A stretch of DNA of 64,000 nt. It comes from Clostridium drakei (GTDB lineage Bacteria > Bacillota > Clostridia > Clostridiales > Clostridiaceae). The translations under genes were made by a program, and so were the position numbers. Below, one piece after another: positions 9,929 through 18,843 of the stretch. How positions within the stretch are numbered: position 1 is the first letter of the stretch; every line of letters starts with the position of its first letter. The notes under the pieces were generated by a model. That model saw nothing but the letters and a program-made list of their open reading frames with translations. It was not told where the DNA came from and ran no database searches. The stretch is taken from positions 372,001 through 436,000 of the forward strand of contig NZ_JIBU02000023.1 of NCBI RefSeq assembly GCF_000633595.2. The letters are read 5' to 3'.

Positions 9929-11131
9929 CTATCTACCTTCTTTCTTTGCATTTTCTGCTTTTATAAAATCTTCCCAAAGTGGTGACATTTCTCTTCTTCT
10001 TTCAACTATTTTAGGTATTACTTCTAGTGCATAATCTACTTCCTCTTCAGTAGTTCCTGCTCCTAAGCTTAATCTTAATGAACCATGAGCTACTTCATGT
10101 TTTAAGCCTAGTGCTAAAAGTACATGAGATGGATCTAATGATCCTGATGCACAGGCACTTCCTGTAGAAGCAAATATACCTGCATCATTTAAATCTAATA
10201 ATAAAGTTTCTCCTTCTATTCCAATAAAACTTATATTAACATTTCCAGGCATTCTCTTTTCACCTATTGGTCCATTTACCTTAACATAAGGAACTTTTTC
10301 AACAAGACCATTTAAAAGTTTATCTCTAAGCTTAGTTAATCTCTTAGCTTCTGGTTCTAATTCTTCTACAGCAATTTCTATTGCTTTACCAAGACCTACT
10401 ATTCCAGGTACATTTTCAGTAGTAGCTCTCTTTCCTCTTTCTTGTGCTCCACCGTGAATTAAATTTTCTATTTTAGTTCCTTTTCTTAAATACAATGCAC
10501 CTTCACCTTTAGGTCCATAGAACTTATGTCCAGCTAAAGACAATGCAGTTATATTCATAGCTTGCACATCTATCTTCACATGTCCTATAGCTTGCACTGC
10601 ATCAGTATGGAAATATATATTATGTTCTTTACATATCTTTCCTATTTCTTCTATAGGTTGAATGGAACCTACTTCATTATTGGCAAACATTACCGAAACA
10701 AGTATAGTTTTATCTGTAATTGCTTTCTTTAAATCTTCTATTCTTATAAGCCCGTACTCATCTACTGGTAAATAAGTTACATCAAAACCACTTTTCTCCA
10801 AAAACTTACCTGTATGTAATATGGCATGATGTTCTATTTTGGTAGTTATTATATGATTTCCCTTATTTTTATTTGCAAATGCTATACCTTTTAATATCCA
10901 GTTATCACTTTCAGAACCTCCTGCAGTAAAGAATATTTCATCCTTAGAAGCATTTAGTGCTTTAGCTACTCTTTCTCTTGCTTTATCTATAGCCTTTCTA
11001 GGAGCATCTGACATTGAATACAATGAGGATGGATTTCCAAAGTATTCTGTAAAATATGGAAGCATCTCCTTTAGTACCTCAGGCTTTGTGTAAGTAGTAG
11101 CTGAATAATCCATATAAACACTTTTATTCAT
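9929..11131 (-). CDS. iscS: Cysteine desulfurase (IscS/NifS type)
   Basis: A 400-residue class V PLP aminotransferase. The PLP lysine is in SLAGHKFYGPKG near residue 203, and the catalytic cysteine is in TGSACASGSLDPSHV near residue 325, whose loop length fits the group I IscS/NifS type. It releases sulfur from cysteine as a persulfide for IscU. The start overlaps the iscR stop by eight bases, showing a tight iscR-iscS-iscU operon. Confidence 0.95.
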   Translation of the reverse strand: MNKSVYMDYSATTYTKPEVLKEMLPYFTEYFGNPSSLYSMSDAPRKAIDKARERVAKALNASKDEIFFTAGGSESDNWILKGIAFANKNKGNHIITTKIEHHAILHTGKFLEKSGFDVTYLPVDEYGLIRIEDLKKAITDKTILVSVMFANNEVGSIQPIEEIGKICKEHNIYFHTDAVQAIGHVKIDVQAMNITALSLAGHKFYGPKGEGALYLRKGTKIENLIHGGAQERGKRATTENVPGIVGLGKAIEIAVEELEPEAKRLTKLRDKLLNGLVEKVPYVKVNGPIGEKRMPGNVNISFIGIEGETLLLDLNDAGIFASTGSACASGSLDPSHVLLALGLKHEVAHGSLRLSLGAGTTEEEVDYALEVIPKIVERRREMSPLWEDFIKAENAKKEGR

Positions 11132-11579
11132 TAATATTATCCCCTTTCTCCTTGTTAATTTTCATTTTTTTATAATCTTCTACCATATCTTCAAGAGTGG
11201 TAGCTTTCATAACGCCATTTATACTTTCCTTTATCCTTGACCATAAAAGTCTAGTAGCACAACAATCCATGTTCCCACAAGAATTATTATTATTCTCTTC
11301 TAAACATTTAGATATTTCTACTGGTCCCTCTAGCACTTCCATTATTTCAAATACAGTTATATCTTTTGGATTTCTTTCCAATACATAACCACCCTGGGCT
11401 CCCCTTATACTTTTTATTAGCTTAGATTTTCTAAGAGGTGAAAATAATTGCTCTAAGTAATATTCAGAAATATTCTGTCTTTCTGCTATACTTTTTATGG
11501 ATGATGGTCCTTCACCATAGTGAACAGCCAAATCAACCATAGCTTTTACTCCATATTGTCCTTTAGTTGATAGCTTCAC
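11124..11579 (-). CDS. iscR: Rrf2-family Fe-S regulator, IscR-like
   Basis: A 151-residue Rrf2 protein: a winged helix at residues 1-60 (MKLSTKGQYGVKAMVDLAVH, SEYYLEQLFSPLRKSKLIKS), then the dimerisation helix, then a Cys cluster KCLEENNNNSCGNMDCC around residues 92-106 matching the [2Fe-2S] ligand region of IscR. It most likely represses its own operon when Fe-S supply is adequate. The start is GTG after GGAAGTGG. It is the first gene of the isc operon with a near-consensus promoter just upstream. CymR is an alternative Rrf2 type but lacks the Cys cluster. Confidence 0.92.
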   Translation of the reverse strand: MKLSTKGQYGVKAMVDLAVHYGEGPSSIKSIAERQNISEYYLEQLFSPLRKSKLIKSIRGAQGGYVLERNPKDITVFEIMEVLEGPVEISKCLEENNNNSCGNMDCCATRLLWSRIKESINGVMKATTLEDMVEDYKKMKINKEKGDNINE

Positions 11580-11627
11580 TTAACCACTTCCTTTAATGTT
11601 GAGTATTTTACTATGCTTTATGAATAT

Positions 11628-11656
11628 ATATTATCAAACCAGAGTAAAGTTGTCAA
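11628..11656 (-). promoter_or_regulatory. SigA-type promoter of the isc operon
   Basis: On the minus strand TTGACA is separated by 17 bp from TAATAT, close to consensus. AGTAAAATACT and ACTTTACT segments overlapping and following the -10 are candidate IscR operator halves, but I cannot confirm the site. Confidence 0.75.
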
Positions 11657-11670
11657 CAATAAAATTTACT

Positions 11671-13050
11671 TTATTTTTGCCATTCCACAAGCATATCTTT
11701 CATAGTATCTTTACCATATGTGGGGTCTGGCTTTTCTACTTTTATATTTGATAATCTTTTTACTTCACCATATGAATTTTTTAACGATAAGCGCTCCCCC
11801 TTTCCTGTAATTACCCATAATGTCTTATAATTTACAGGCGTACAAGTAAGCTCTTTTTCTCCAACTCCATCTGTGAAATATATAAGCAGATGATTTCTCA
11901 TTCTATGATTATAAATATATTGGAACACTGGAGAATATGAAGTACCGCCTCTAGTATCTATCTTTTTTCTTATATCTCTTTTACTTTTCACCTTATATAC
12001 TCTTCTTATTTCATTGTCACATTCTATGATAGTTATTTCTGAAGGATAGCTTTTTAAGATATTAAAAACTTCTGTCATTATTTGATCTATTTCCCCATCT
12101 GTTATACTACCACTTATGTCTAGTGCTATAATTATTTGAGCTATATGGTTATTAAGTTTTCCTCTTAAATCCAATCTATATGGCTGCCTTCTATCTTTTC
12201 TTGTAATAGTTTTCTTATGCCCCGATGGCAACGTTCCCATAATCTTTTTTAAATAATCCTTCCATGATATTTCAGGCGTCTTATTTAAATCATCAATTAT
12301 TTGTTGAATCTCACTAGGAATTTTTCCCTTGCTAGCATTATTAGCTACCTTTTTTGTAAGATCTTTTAATTGTTCTAAATTGAGATCGTCCTCGGAATAC
12401 CACCATAAATCATGAGCATGAGCACTATCATGCTCTTTTTTTATTAATTTACTATTTTTATCATTTATATTTTCAATAATTTTTTTGCCTTTATTTGCTT
12501 TTAGCTTATCTATACCCTTTTGAATTTCTTTAACATACCATTCCATATTTTCATTTGGCTTTAAATCTATATTGTAAGTAAGACTTACATTAACTAAATT
12601 ATCAGACCAAGCTGGAAGATTATATATGTATTGATTAATTGATACATCCATAGCTTTGCTTATAGCTGTAGAACTATATTTTCCTCTTATAAATTTAGCC
12701 CTTTTAAGATGATTATTCATAATATGATATATTTCATGTTTTATTAGTGCCTTCATCTCTTCAATAGAACATTGTAAAAAAATATAAGGATTAAAGTATA
12801 TATTAAAATGTGTTAATGACGCCGTATTACCTACTGCTGTAGGTAAATCAACTTTTATCTCTCTCTTCATTTGAACTGTAAAAAGAGCAAAAAAATTATC
12901 TTTTTCCTGCATCATAGAAAATGTACAAAGTTCTAGTAATTTAAAAAAGTTTTGTTTAAATTCCTTTGTTAAATTAGGTTTGTTATCCCACTGAATTACT
13001 TCATTTAATAGTTTAATTCTTAAATCCTCAAACTTATTATTTTCCTCCAT
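11671..13050 (-). CDS. DUF2201-type metallopeptidase / VWA-like protein
   Basis: The 459-residue protein has two parts. The N-terminal half carries a zincin-like motif ALIKHEIYHIMNNHLKRAK near residue 105 (HExxH). The C-terminal half is a VWA-like domain with the metal-ion site DISGS near residue 313 and YFTDGVGE near 395. This architecture (putative metallopeptidase plus VWA) is usually paired with a MoxR AAA ATPase, as it is here with 27 bp between the genes. Such pairs act as chaperone-like complexes on unknown targets. Soluble; no signal peptide. Confidence 0.88.
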   Translation of the reverse strand: MEENNKFEDLRIKLLNEVIQWDNKPNLTKEFKQNFFKLLELCTFSMMQEKDNFFALFTVQMKREIKVDLPTAVGNTASLTHFNIYFNPYIFLQCSIEEMKALIKHEIYHIMNNHLKRAKFIRGKYSSTAISKAMDVSINQYIYNLPAWSDNLVNVSLTYNIDLKPNENMEWYVKEIQKGIDKLKANKGKKIIENINDKNSKLIKKEHDSAHAHDLWWYSEDDLNLEQLKDLTKKVANNASKGKIPSEIQQIIDDLNKTPEISWKDYLKKIMGTLPSGHKKTITRKDRRQPYRLDLRGKLNNHIAQIIIALDISGSITDGEIDQIMTEVFNILKSYPSEITIIECDNEIRRVYKVKSKRDIRKKIDTRGGTSYSPVFQYIYNHRMRNHLLIYFTDGVGEKELTCTPVNYKTLWVITGKGERLSLKNSYGEVKRLSNIKVEKPDPTYGKDTMKDMLVEWQK

Positions 13051-13077
13051 TCAAATCACCCTTTTTTATTCAAATTG

Positions 13078-14229
13078 TTATGCATTTATCATTTCATATA
13101 TATCAAAGTATCCTTCTACAAAAGATGGTTCTTCTAAAAATTCCTTGTATAAACTGTCTTCATAATTCCATTTTATTTCTTGCATTATACTCATCTTTAA
13201 ATCTGCAGGATAGCATTGCAATAATTCTGATAACAGCCTAATTTCCCTTTTCTCATGATCTTTATTATTTAGATAATTCAATGCATTTTTAGCAATAAGA
13301 TATAGCCTAGAATGACTTTCACTTTCTATTCTTTCTTTCAACTCATCACCTATATTCTCATCTATAAATATATTTTCTGGCTTTATTAGAGGATTTTTAT
13401 TATTTTCTAAATAATTATAAAAATCTTGAGCAATGCTTGCACCTAAATTTCCCTTTACAGCATTATAAAATATTCTAGAAGGTATTTTATTTTTATTATT
13501 TAAATATACTCTATAAGCTTTAGATACTCTTTCCCAGCTTCTTGGAGTAGCTTTTATATATTCTTTTGAATTTGGTGTACTCAAATAATCTGGAAAGTTT
13601 GCTATAAACTCCAACACTTCTTCATGTATATTGGTTTGTCCACTTTTATCACTCTTCTCCATTCCCCACTGAAGCCACGATCTAGCATCTGCTTCCATTT
13701 CAATCCAAACGAATCTATCCTCTTGTGCAGGGTCCATATCTACAACTTGATAATCTGTATTTGCAAAGTTATCATATTTATTAGAAGGATTCATAGCAGC
13801 TATAACTTTTACATTATCATGCAGCTTATACCCATTTATTTCTCTATTTAATATTATATTCATAAGCTCTTGCTGTACACTATGTTCACATCTATTTAAT
13901 TCATCAATAAACAACAATATTTTTTTATTTGGATCCTTCTTCAAAACATTGTATATTTCTAAAAGTTTTGTATGCACCGCATACACAGTCTTTTTTCTTG
14001 TTTCTATATTACCATTTTCATTTACCTTATATTCTTCAACTGTAGGTAAACCTCCAATTTCACCCTCCTTAAGCATATTACCATCTATACCTATACTATA
14101 ATAATTATGTATTTGTGCTAAACTTTTAACCAATGCTGTTTTTCCTATACCACTTTCTCCTATAATCAAAGGTACCGAATCACTTTTAATAACTAATTCT
14201 ACTGTTAATAGTGCATCCATAAAATTCAT
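13078..14229 (-). CDS. MoxR-type AAA+ ATPase
   Basis: A 383-residue AAA+ protein with Walker A GESGIGKTALVKS near residue 23, Walker B KILLFIDELNRCEHSVQQELM near residue 100 and sensor 1 VKVIAAMNPSNKYDN. The MoxR family works with VWA proteins to insert metals or remodel complexes; the adjacent downstream gene encodes such a partner. The start ATG follows GGAGAAATAAAA. The C-terminal 150 residues are helical and not recognised as a separate domain. The substrate is unknown. Confidence 0.88.
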   Translation of the reverse strand: MNFMDALLTVELVIKSDSVPLIIGESGIGKTALVKSLAQIHNYYSIGIDGNMLKEGEIGGLPTVEEYKVNENGNIETRKKTVYAVHTKLLEIYNVLKKDPNKKILLFIDELNRCEHSVQQELMNIILNREINGYKLHDNVKVIAAMNPSNKYDNFANTDYQVVDMDPAQEDRFVWIEMEADARSWLQWGMEKSDKSGQTNIHEEVLEFIANFPDYLSTPNSKEYIKATPRSWERVSKAYRVYLNNKNKIPSRIFYNAVKGNLGASIAQDFYNYLENNKNPLIKPENIFIDENIGDELKERIESESHSRLYLIAKNALNYLNNKDHEKREIRLLSELLQCYPADLKMSIMQEIKWNYEDSLYKEFLEEPSFVEGYFDIYEMINA

Positions 14230-14303
14230 TTTTATTTCTCCTTTTTCTTCATTGAAATTTTTACATCATACTTAAATTTGCAACATCAAAAGTAACATTT
14301 TAG

Positions 14304-15101
14304 CTAAAAATTATTTGATATTGAGAGTTTATAATCTAAAAACACAGCTTTAGACTTCATACTACCATATTTATATATAAATTTGACCTTATCAATTTTT
14401 AAAGTATTATCTTTCATAAAGTCTATAATATAATCTTTATTAACATTTTCTTTTTTTATCTTATTTTTAATAATTTCTTCTATATCAATTTGAGAAATTT
14501 TATTCTCCACATATTTTAGAACCTTAATATTATCTTCAATGAAATTCTTCCACGCTTTTTCCGTTATATTTTCAACAAACATTATAGCCTCTTCATTTTT
14601 AGATACAGCTATTCTTTGAACCTTCATAGATGGTTCTTTTATGTATTTTATGGCCTTCCACTCCATTTCAACTGCTCTAATCTTTACTTTTTCTGTTGGT
14701 TGCTCTATATACTTAATAGAATCCCAATCTTTTTCCACTGCCATAATTTGAATTTCTTCAGGTGGATTTTTATAAAATTGAATGGCCCATCCTTTTTGTT
14801 TTATAGCATTAACCAAAATTTCTTTAGATGGATTTTTAATATATTTAAGTGCATTCCAAGCTTGTTTGACTACAAGACTACACATTTCCTCCGTTGGTTT
14901 CTCTATATATTCAATAGCCCACTTATTTGAATTTAAAGCTTCATATTGAACTTTAACTGTAGGATTTGATATATATTTTAAAAGCATACCATCCTTTTTC
15001 ACAGTTATCATCTGCATTTCCTCTGTAGGATTATCAATAGACTTTATATAATATGGATTATTTATAAGTATTTTTAAAATATCTTCTTTTTCATTATTCA
15101 T
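14304..15101 (-). CDS. DUF4116-like protein with eight 22-residue repeats
   Basis: A 265-residue protein whose residues about 25-200 consist of eight consecutive repeats of exactly 22 residues. Each has the form P(T/S)-x-E-hydrophobic-x6-10-W/A-I-K/E-Y-I-x-N/K, for example PTEEMCSLVVKQAWNALKYI. The pattern resembles DUF4116 repeats and would build a helical solenoid. The last 60 residues are Lys-rich and non-repetitive. It lies 74 bp upstream of the MoxR ATPase in the same direction, so a role as an adaptor or substrate of that pair is an inference. No catalytic motif is seen. Confidence 0.75.
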   Translation of the reverse strand: MNNEKEDILKILINNPYYIKSIDNPTEEMQMITVKKDGMLLKYISNPTVKVQYEALNSNKWAIEYIEKPTEEMCSLVVKQAWNALKYIKNPSKEILVNAIKQKGWAIQFYKNPPEEIQIMAVEKDWDSIKYIEQPTEKVKIRAVEMEWKAIKYIKEPSMKVQRIAVSKNEEAIMFVENITEKAWKNFIEDNIKVLKYVENKISQIDIEEIIKNKIKKENVNKDYIIDFMKDNTLKIDKVKFIYKYGSMKSKAVFLDYKLSISNNF

Positions 15102-15180
15102 GTAACCTCTCCCCTATCTTAATATATTAGCAAAGTAAAAATAATCATTGTCTTAGATTTAAACTTTAAAAATTCAACAA

Positions 15181-16455
15181 TCATATTTCCTTATTTTCTT
15201 TTATTCTATCCCAATATGCCTTACTGATCTGCTCCATTTTGTTGTTACCAAAGCTATAATATTGTTTCATTTTTACGTTATCTGGAAGATATTGTTGCTC
15301 TATATAACTATTTTTATAATTGTGAGGGTATTTATAATTTTGCATTCTTCCTAATACTTTTGCACCTTCATAATGCCCATCTTTAAGGTATAAAGGTATT
15401 TCTCCAACATCCAATGTTTCTAAATCTTTAAGTGCAGAGTCAATAGCTAAAATTGCTGAATTAGATTTAGGTGATGTAGCTAAAAGTATAACAGCTTCAG
15501 CAAGTGGTATTCTAGCTTCGGGGAATCCCAATTGTAATGCTGCATCAATACAAGATTTTACTATAGATATAGCTTGAGGATAAGCCAGCCCCACATCCTC
15601 TGAGGCAATAACTAAAAGTCTTCTGCATATTGAAGGCAAGTCTCCTGCTTTTATAAGCATTCCAAGATATAATATCGCTGCATTTGCATCACTACCTCTT
15701 ATAGATTTTTGAAATGCACTTAAAATATCATAATGACTATCTCCATCTCTATCATAATTTAATATCTTTTTCTGTGAAAACTTTTCTATAGAATTTATTG
15801 TAATGTGAATCTTATCTTCTTTCATAGAATTAGAATATAATATTAACTCTAATATATTTAAGGCTCTTCTCAAATCACCTTCACATAGTTCTCCCATATA
15901 ATCTAATGCTGTTTCATCATAACTTATAGCTTTTCCAGGTAGATCATCTTTGATAAGTTCTAATGCTCTTTTTAATCCCTGTACTATATCTTCCTTAGTA
16001 AGCTTCTTAAATTCCAGAACTATAGATCTACTTAGAATAGCTTTAAATATATAAAAATACGGATTTTCAGTAGTACTACCTATTAATGTTATTTGTCCAT
16101 TTTCAATAAACTCTAATAAACTTTGTTGAATTCTTTTAGTAAAATGATGAATTTCATCTATATAAAGAATTACACCGTTATATCCCATTATAGTATTCAG
16201 ATCCTTTATAATCTCCTTAATGTCTTTTAGTGAATCTGTAGTAGCATTTAATTTGTAAAACTTTTTTCCTGTAGCAGAAGCTATTATATTGGCTACAGTA
16301 GTTTTTCCTGTACCTGGAGGTCCATAAAAAATCATGTTCATTAGATGCCCTGAACTTATCATATCTTGAAGTATTTTTCCTTCTCCTAATAAATGCTTCT
16401 GTCCTATTACTTCCCCTAAATTTTTAGGTCTTATTTTATTGGCTAAAGGATTCAT
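15181..16455 (-). CDS. rarA: Replication-associated recombination protein RarA (MgsA)
   Basis: The 424-residue AAA+ protein starts MNPLANKIRPKNLGEVIGQK, the classic RarA/WRNIP1 N-terminus, with Walker A GPPGTGKTTVA near residue 45, Walker B VILYIDEIHHF near 95, sensor 1 GSTTENPYF and the C-terminal tetramerisation region GSDANAAILYLGMLIKAGD. It acts at stalled replication forks. It is full length; the start ATG follows GGAGAGAC. A separate transcription unit from the genes downstream is likely. Confidence 0.95.
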   Translation of the reverse strand: MNPLANKIRPKNLGEVIGQKHLLGEGKILQDMISSGHLMNMIFYGPPGTGKTTVANIIASATGKKFYKLNATTDSLKDIKEIIKDLNTIMGYNGVILYIDEIHHFTKRIQQSLLEFIENGQITLIGSTTENPYFYIFKAILSRSIVLEFKKLTKEDIVQGLKRALELIKDDLPGKAISYDETALDYMGELCEGDLRRALNILELILYSNSMKEDKIHITINSIEKFSQKKILNYDRDGDSHYDILSAFQKSIRGSDANAAILYLGMLIKAGDLPSICRRLLVIASEDVGLAYPQAISIVKSCIDAALQLGFPEARIPLAEAVILLATSPKSNSAILAIDSALKDLETLDVGEIPLYLKDGHYEGAKVLGRMQNYKYPHNYKNSYIEQQYLPDNVKMKQYYSFGNNKMEQISKAYWDRIKENKEI

Positions 16456-16470
16456 ATATGTGTCTCTCCT

Positions 16471-17265
16471 CTATTTCTTATTGTTTTTTAACATAAATTT
16501 ATCAACTGCAAAATCTATTATTCTCTCACCAGTTTTAGTGAGCTTTTTACTCTGGTTAAGAATCATATGCGATGTGCCTTTTATACCTGAAACCAACATA
16601 TTTTTTTTATAATTTTCTCCAAACTCCCTTATTTGTCTTCTTGTAGCCCCTAACTTTACAGCCTGATTAATAGACCTTTCATAAGTCCATTTATTCTTAT
16701 CTACATTATCTTCTATTGCTCCCCCTACAAATTCCACAGTCAAATCAATGGTACTTCCAACCATGTCCCAAGGTGCCTTTATTCCATTTATAATGAAAAA
16801 AGTTTTTTTATGAAATTTTATGGTTTCTGCTAAATTAAGCCAAGCATAAATATTCTCTGGACTCTTTTTCACTAATTCTTTTGCCTTTTCAATATCAGAT
16901 ACTCCTGAAACTAAATCATCTATCGCTGTTGCTATTGGAAGTTCTTCAAATTCTTTTTTTACCTTTTGAATAGTATTTAAATCCTTAATTTCTTCTTTTC
17001 TTTTTATTTTTGAAACTTCAACTTGTTTTTTTAACTCATCTGCTGCTTTTTTTCTTCTTTCACTTTCATTTATCTTTTCCTCTTTTATTTTTTTCTGTAT
17101 ATTTTCTTTCCTTATTTTCAAATGAGCTCCTTCTTTATCGTCTATATTTTCAAGTTTCTTATCTAAAGTTTTAATATTTATTTCCAAATAACTACATTTT
17201 ATTTTTTCTTTGGTAGAACTTACTACAATATTGCTTATTTTTAACACTTTCTTTATAAGGCTCAT
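16471..17265 (-). CDS. Uncharacterised protein with N-terminal coiled coil
   Basis: I do not recognise this family. The 264-residue protein begins MSLIKKVLKISNI; the start is chosen because GGAG lies seven bases before it, 16 codons inside the open frame. Residues about 30-110 are highly charged and predicted coiled coil (KENIQKKIKEEKINESERRKK). A short TPR-like segment ENIYAWLNLAETIKFHKK lies near residue 155, and a hydrophobic stretch TIDLTVEFVGGAIED near 190 could touch a membrane. It ends 15 bp before rarA and may be co-transcribed with it. Confidence 0.7.
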   Translation of the reverse strand: MSLIKKVLKISNIVVSSTKEKIKCSYLEINIKTLDKKLENIDDKEGAHLKIRKENIQKKIKEEKINESERRKKAADELKKQVEVSKIKRKEEIKDLNTIQKVKKEFEELPIATAIDDLVSGVSDIEKAKELVKKSPENIYAWLNLAETIKFHKKTFFIINGIKAPWDMVGSTIDLTVEFVGGAIEDNVDKNKWTYERSINQAVKLGATRRQIREFGENYKKNMLVSGIKGTSHMILNQSKKLTKTGERIIDFAVDKFMLKNNKK

Positions 17266-17333
17266 AGTATCACTCCTTGTATAAATAATAATATTATCAT
17301 TTATTTTTAACAAGTAATTGATATAAAATAAAA

Positions 17334-17359
17334 TATCAAGAACTATTTAGCTCTTGATA
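17334..17359 (-). terminator. Hairpin terminator after the flavin reductase gene
   Basis: TATCAAGA and TCTTGATA pair around a ten-base loop 13 bp after the flavin reductase stop; the following minus-strand sequence is T-rich but interrupted. Confidence 0.6.
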
Positions 17360-17371
17360 CTTATAATAATT

Positions 17372-17869
17372 TTATTCACCCTTATAACAATTTACAATTT
17401 CTCCATAATATATAGTATGATAGTTCTCACCATTATAAATTTTCTTCTCTGTATCTTTATCCATAGAATCAGAACTTATAGTATTTTTATATAAAACTTT
17501 ACATTCATATTGCATTGCCTTACATTTTATAATCGGAGTAAAAGTACTTTTACCTTCTTGTATTTGTAAATTACACTGTTTAAATTTATCTATATCCCTT
17601 CCTGATTTTGAACCACAAACAGCTAATGCTTCTTTCATAGCGTCGTTTAGCGGAATTGTTATAGTAAATTCTCCTGACTTCTCTATAAGTTCTCGAGTAT
17701 ATCTTGACTCCCTAATCATTACTGTAAACACTGGTTTCTTCCACATAAATCCAATGCTTCCCCAGCTTATAGTCATAGTATTCAACTTATCTTCACTTTT
17801 ACAAGTTAAAAATGCTCCACCTTTATGTAAACATTCCATAGCTCGATCTAAATCATTTGTAAAATCCAT
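17372..17869 (-). CDS. Flavin reductase-like FMN-binding protein
   Basis: A 165-residue protein of the flavin reductase/FMN-binding split-barrel family: the N-terminal DRAMECLHKGGAFLTCKSEDKLNTMT, then ISWGSIGFMWKKPVFTVMIRESRYT and EFTITIPLND are the usual core. Members bind FMN and act as reductases or general flavoproteins; the Cys at residue 23 is common in clostridial members. The start ATG follows AAGGAGGAAC. The partner enzyme is unknown. Confidence 0.88.
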   Translation of the reverse strand: MDFTNDLDRAMECLHKGGAFLTCKSEDKLNTMTISWGSIGFMWKKPVFTVMIRESRYTRELIEKSGEFTITIPLNDAMKEALAVCGSKSGRDIDKFKQCNLQIQEGKSTFTPIIKCKAMQYECKVLYKNTISSDSMDKDTEKKIYNGENYHTIYYGEIVNCYKGE

Positions 17870-17892
17870 AGTTTGTTCCTCCTTATATTAAT

Positions 17893-18666
17893 TTATTGAT
17901 CTTTTTCATACTCTTTCTTTCTATTTTTAAAATATACTATTTTTAAATCACATAATGTAGCAATATCTTTTGCTACATTAAAATTACTTCCAATAGATAG
18001 TGCATTATGCGCATCTGAACCAGTAGTTATATTTTGTCCACCAAGCTCTCTAAATCTTTTATAAATAGGTATTATGTTTTTTACTGCATTTTCATCATTA
18101 AGTCTTCTGGTATTGAGTTCCATGCATTTGTCTGTATTTATCAAAACTTTTAATATTTCATCAATAATATCTGAGTATTCCTCATAATATATTTCCTTAT
18201 CTTCATATTTAGCATACCTTGAAATATAATCTATATGTCCCATGCTATCTATAAAATCATAGGTCTTTATAGATTCTAACATGGCAATAAAATACTTTTT
18301 ATATGCTTCTCTTTTATTTTTTTCTTTATAATATTCTTCATAATAAATATCTAAATTATTCACTAAATGTACAGATCCTATTATGTAATCAAAAGGATTA
18401 TTTTTTGCAACCTTCTTACTTTCTTGAACACAATCTTCCTTCATTCCAATTTCAACACCAAGTAGAAGGTCATCCCCTCTATATTTATCATACTCTTCAA
18501 AATATTGTGCTACATCAAAGCAAAATAGTCCTTCCTTAGGAAATTTCAAATCCATATGCTCAGTTATTATCATAGATACATTTTTGTTTTTGGCAGATTT
18601 TATAGCATCTTCTAGTTCCATTTTTGAATCTGAAGAAAACTTTGTGTGTATATGAGTATCAAACAT
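17893..18666 (-). CDS. hisK: PHP-family phosphatase, likely histidinol-phosphatase (HisK type)
   Basis: A 257-residue PHP-domain protein with the metal motifs DTHIHTKFSSD at residues 3-13, ITEHMDLKFP near 35, IIGSVHLV near 96 and TTGSDAHN near 223, matching the HisK/HisJ histidinol-phosphatase family in length and motif order. The his operon nearby encodes a short HisB (dehydratase only) and no other phosphatase, so this gene, 3 kb from the end of that operon, is the best candidate for the L-histidinol phosphate step. Other PHP phosphoesterases remain possible. Confidence 0.78.
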   Translation of the reverse strand: MFDTHIHTKFSSDSKMELEDAIKSAKNKNVSMIITEHMDLKFPKEGLFCFDVAQYFEEYDKYRGDDLLLGVEIGMKEDCVQESKKVAKNNPFDYIIGSVHLVNNLDIYYEEYYKEKNKREAYKKYFIAMLESIKTYDFIDSMGHIDYISRYAKYEDKEIYYEEYSDIIDEILKVLINTDKCMELNTRRLNDENAVKNIIPIYKRFRELGGQNITTGSDAHNALSIGSNFNVAKDIATLCDLKIVYFKNRKKEYEKDQ

Positions 18667-18798
18667 TTTAAATACCTCCTAACAGTATAAAAACATAACT
18701 TAAATAGACATTTAAATCACTGCTTCCTTTATAAAATCATATTTCAATTAAATTTTACACTTTCATATAAAAAAAATAAAGCGAAATAATTTAAAACA

Positions 18799-18829
18799 TT
18801 TAGCCAGTGATTAATTTTCACTGGCTAAA
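18799..18829 (-). terminator. Terminator after the chemoreceptor gene
   Basis: TTTAGCCAGTGA and TCACTGGCTAAA form a perfect 12-bp stem with a seven-base loop, 15 bp past the stop; T residues follow on the minus strand. Confidence 0.75.
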
Positions 18830-18843
18830 GTTCAAAACAAATT

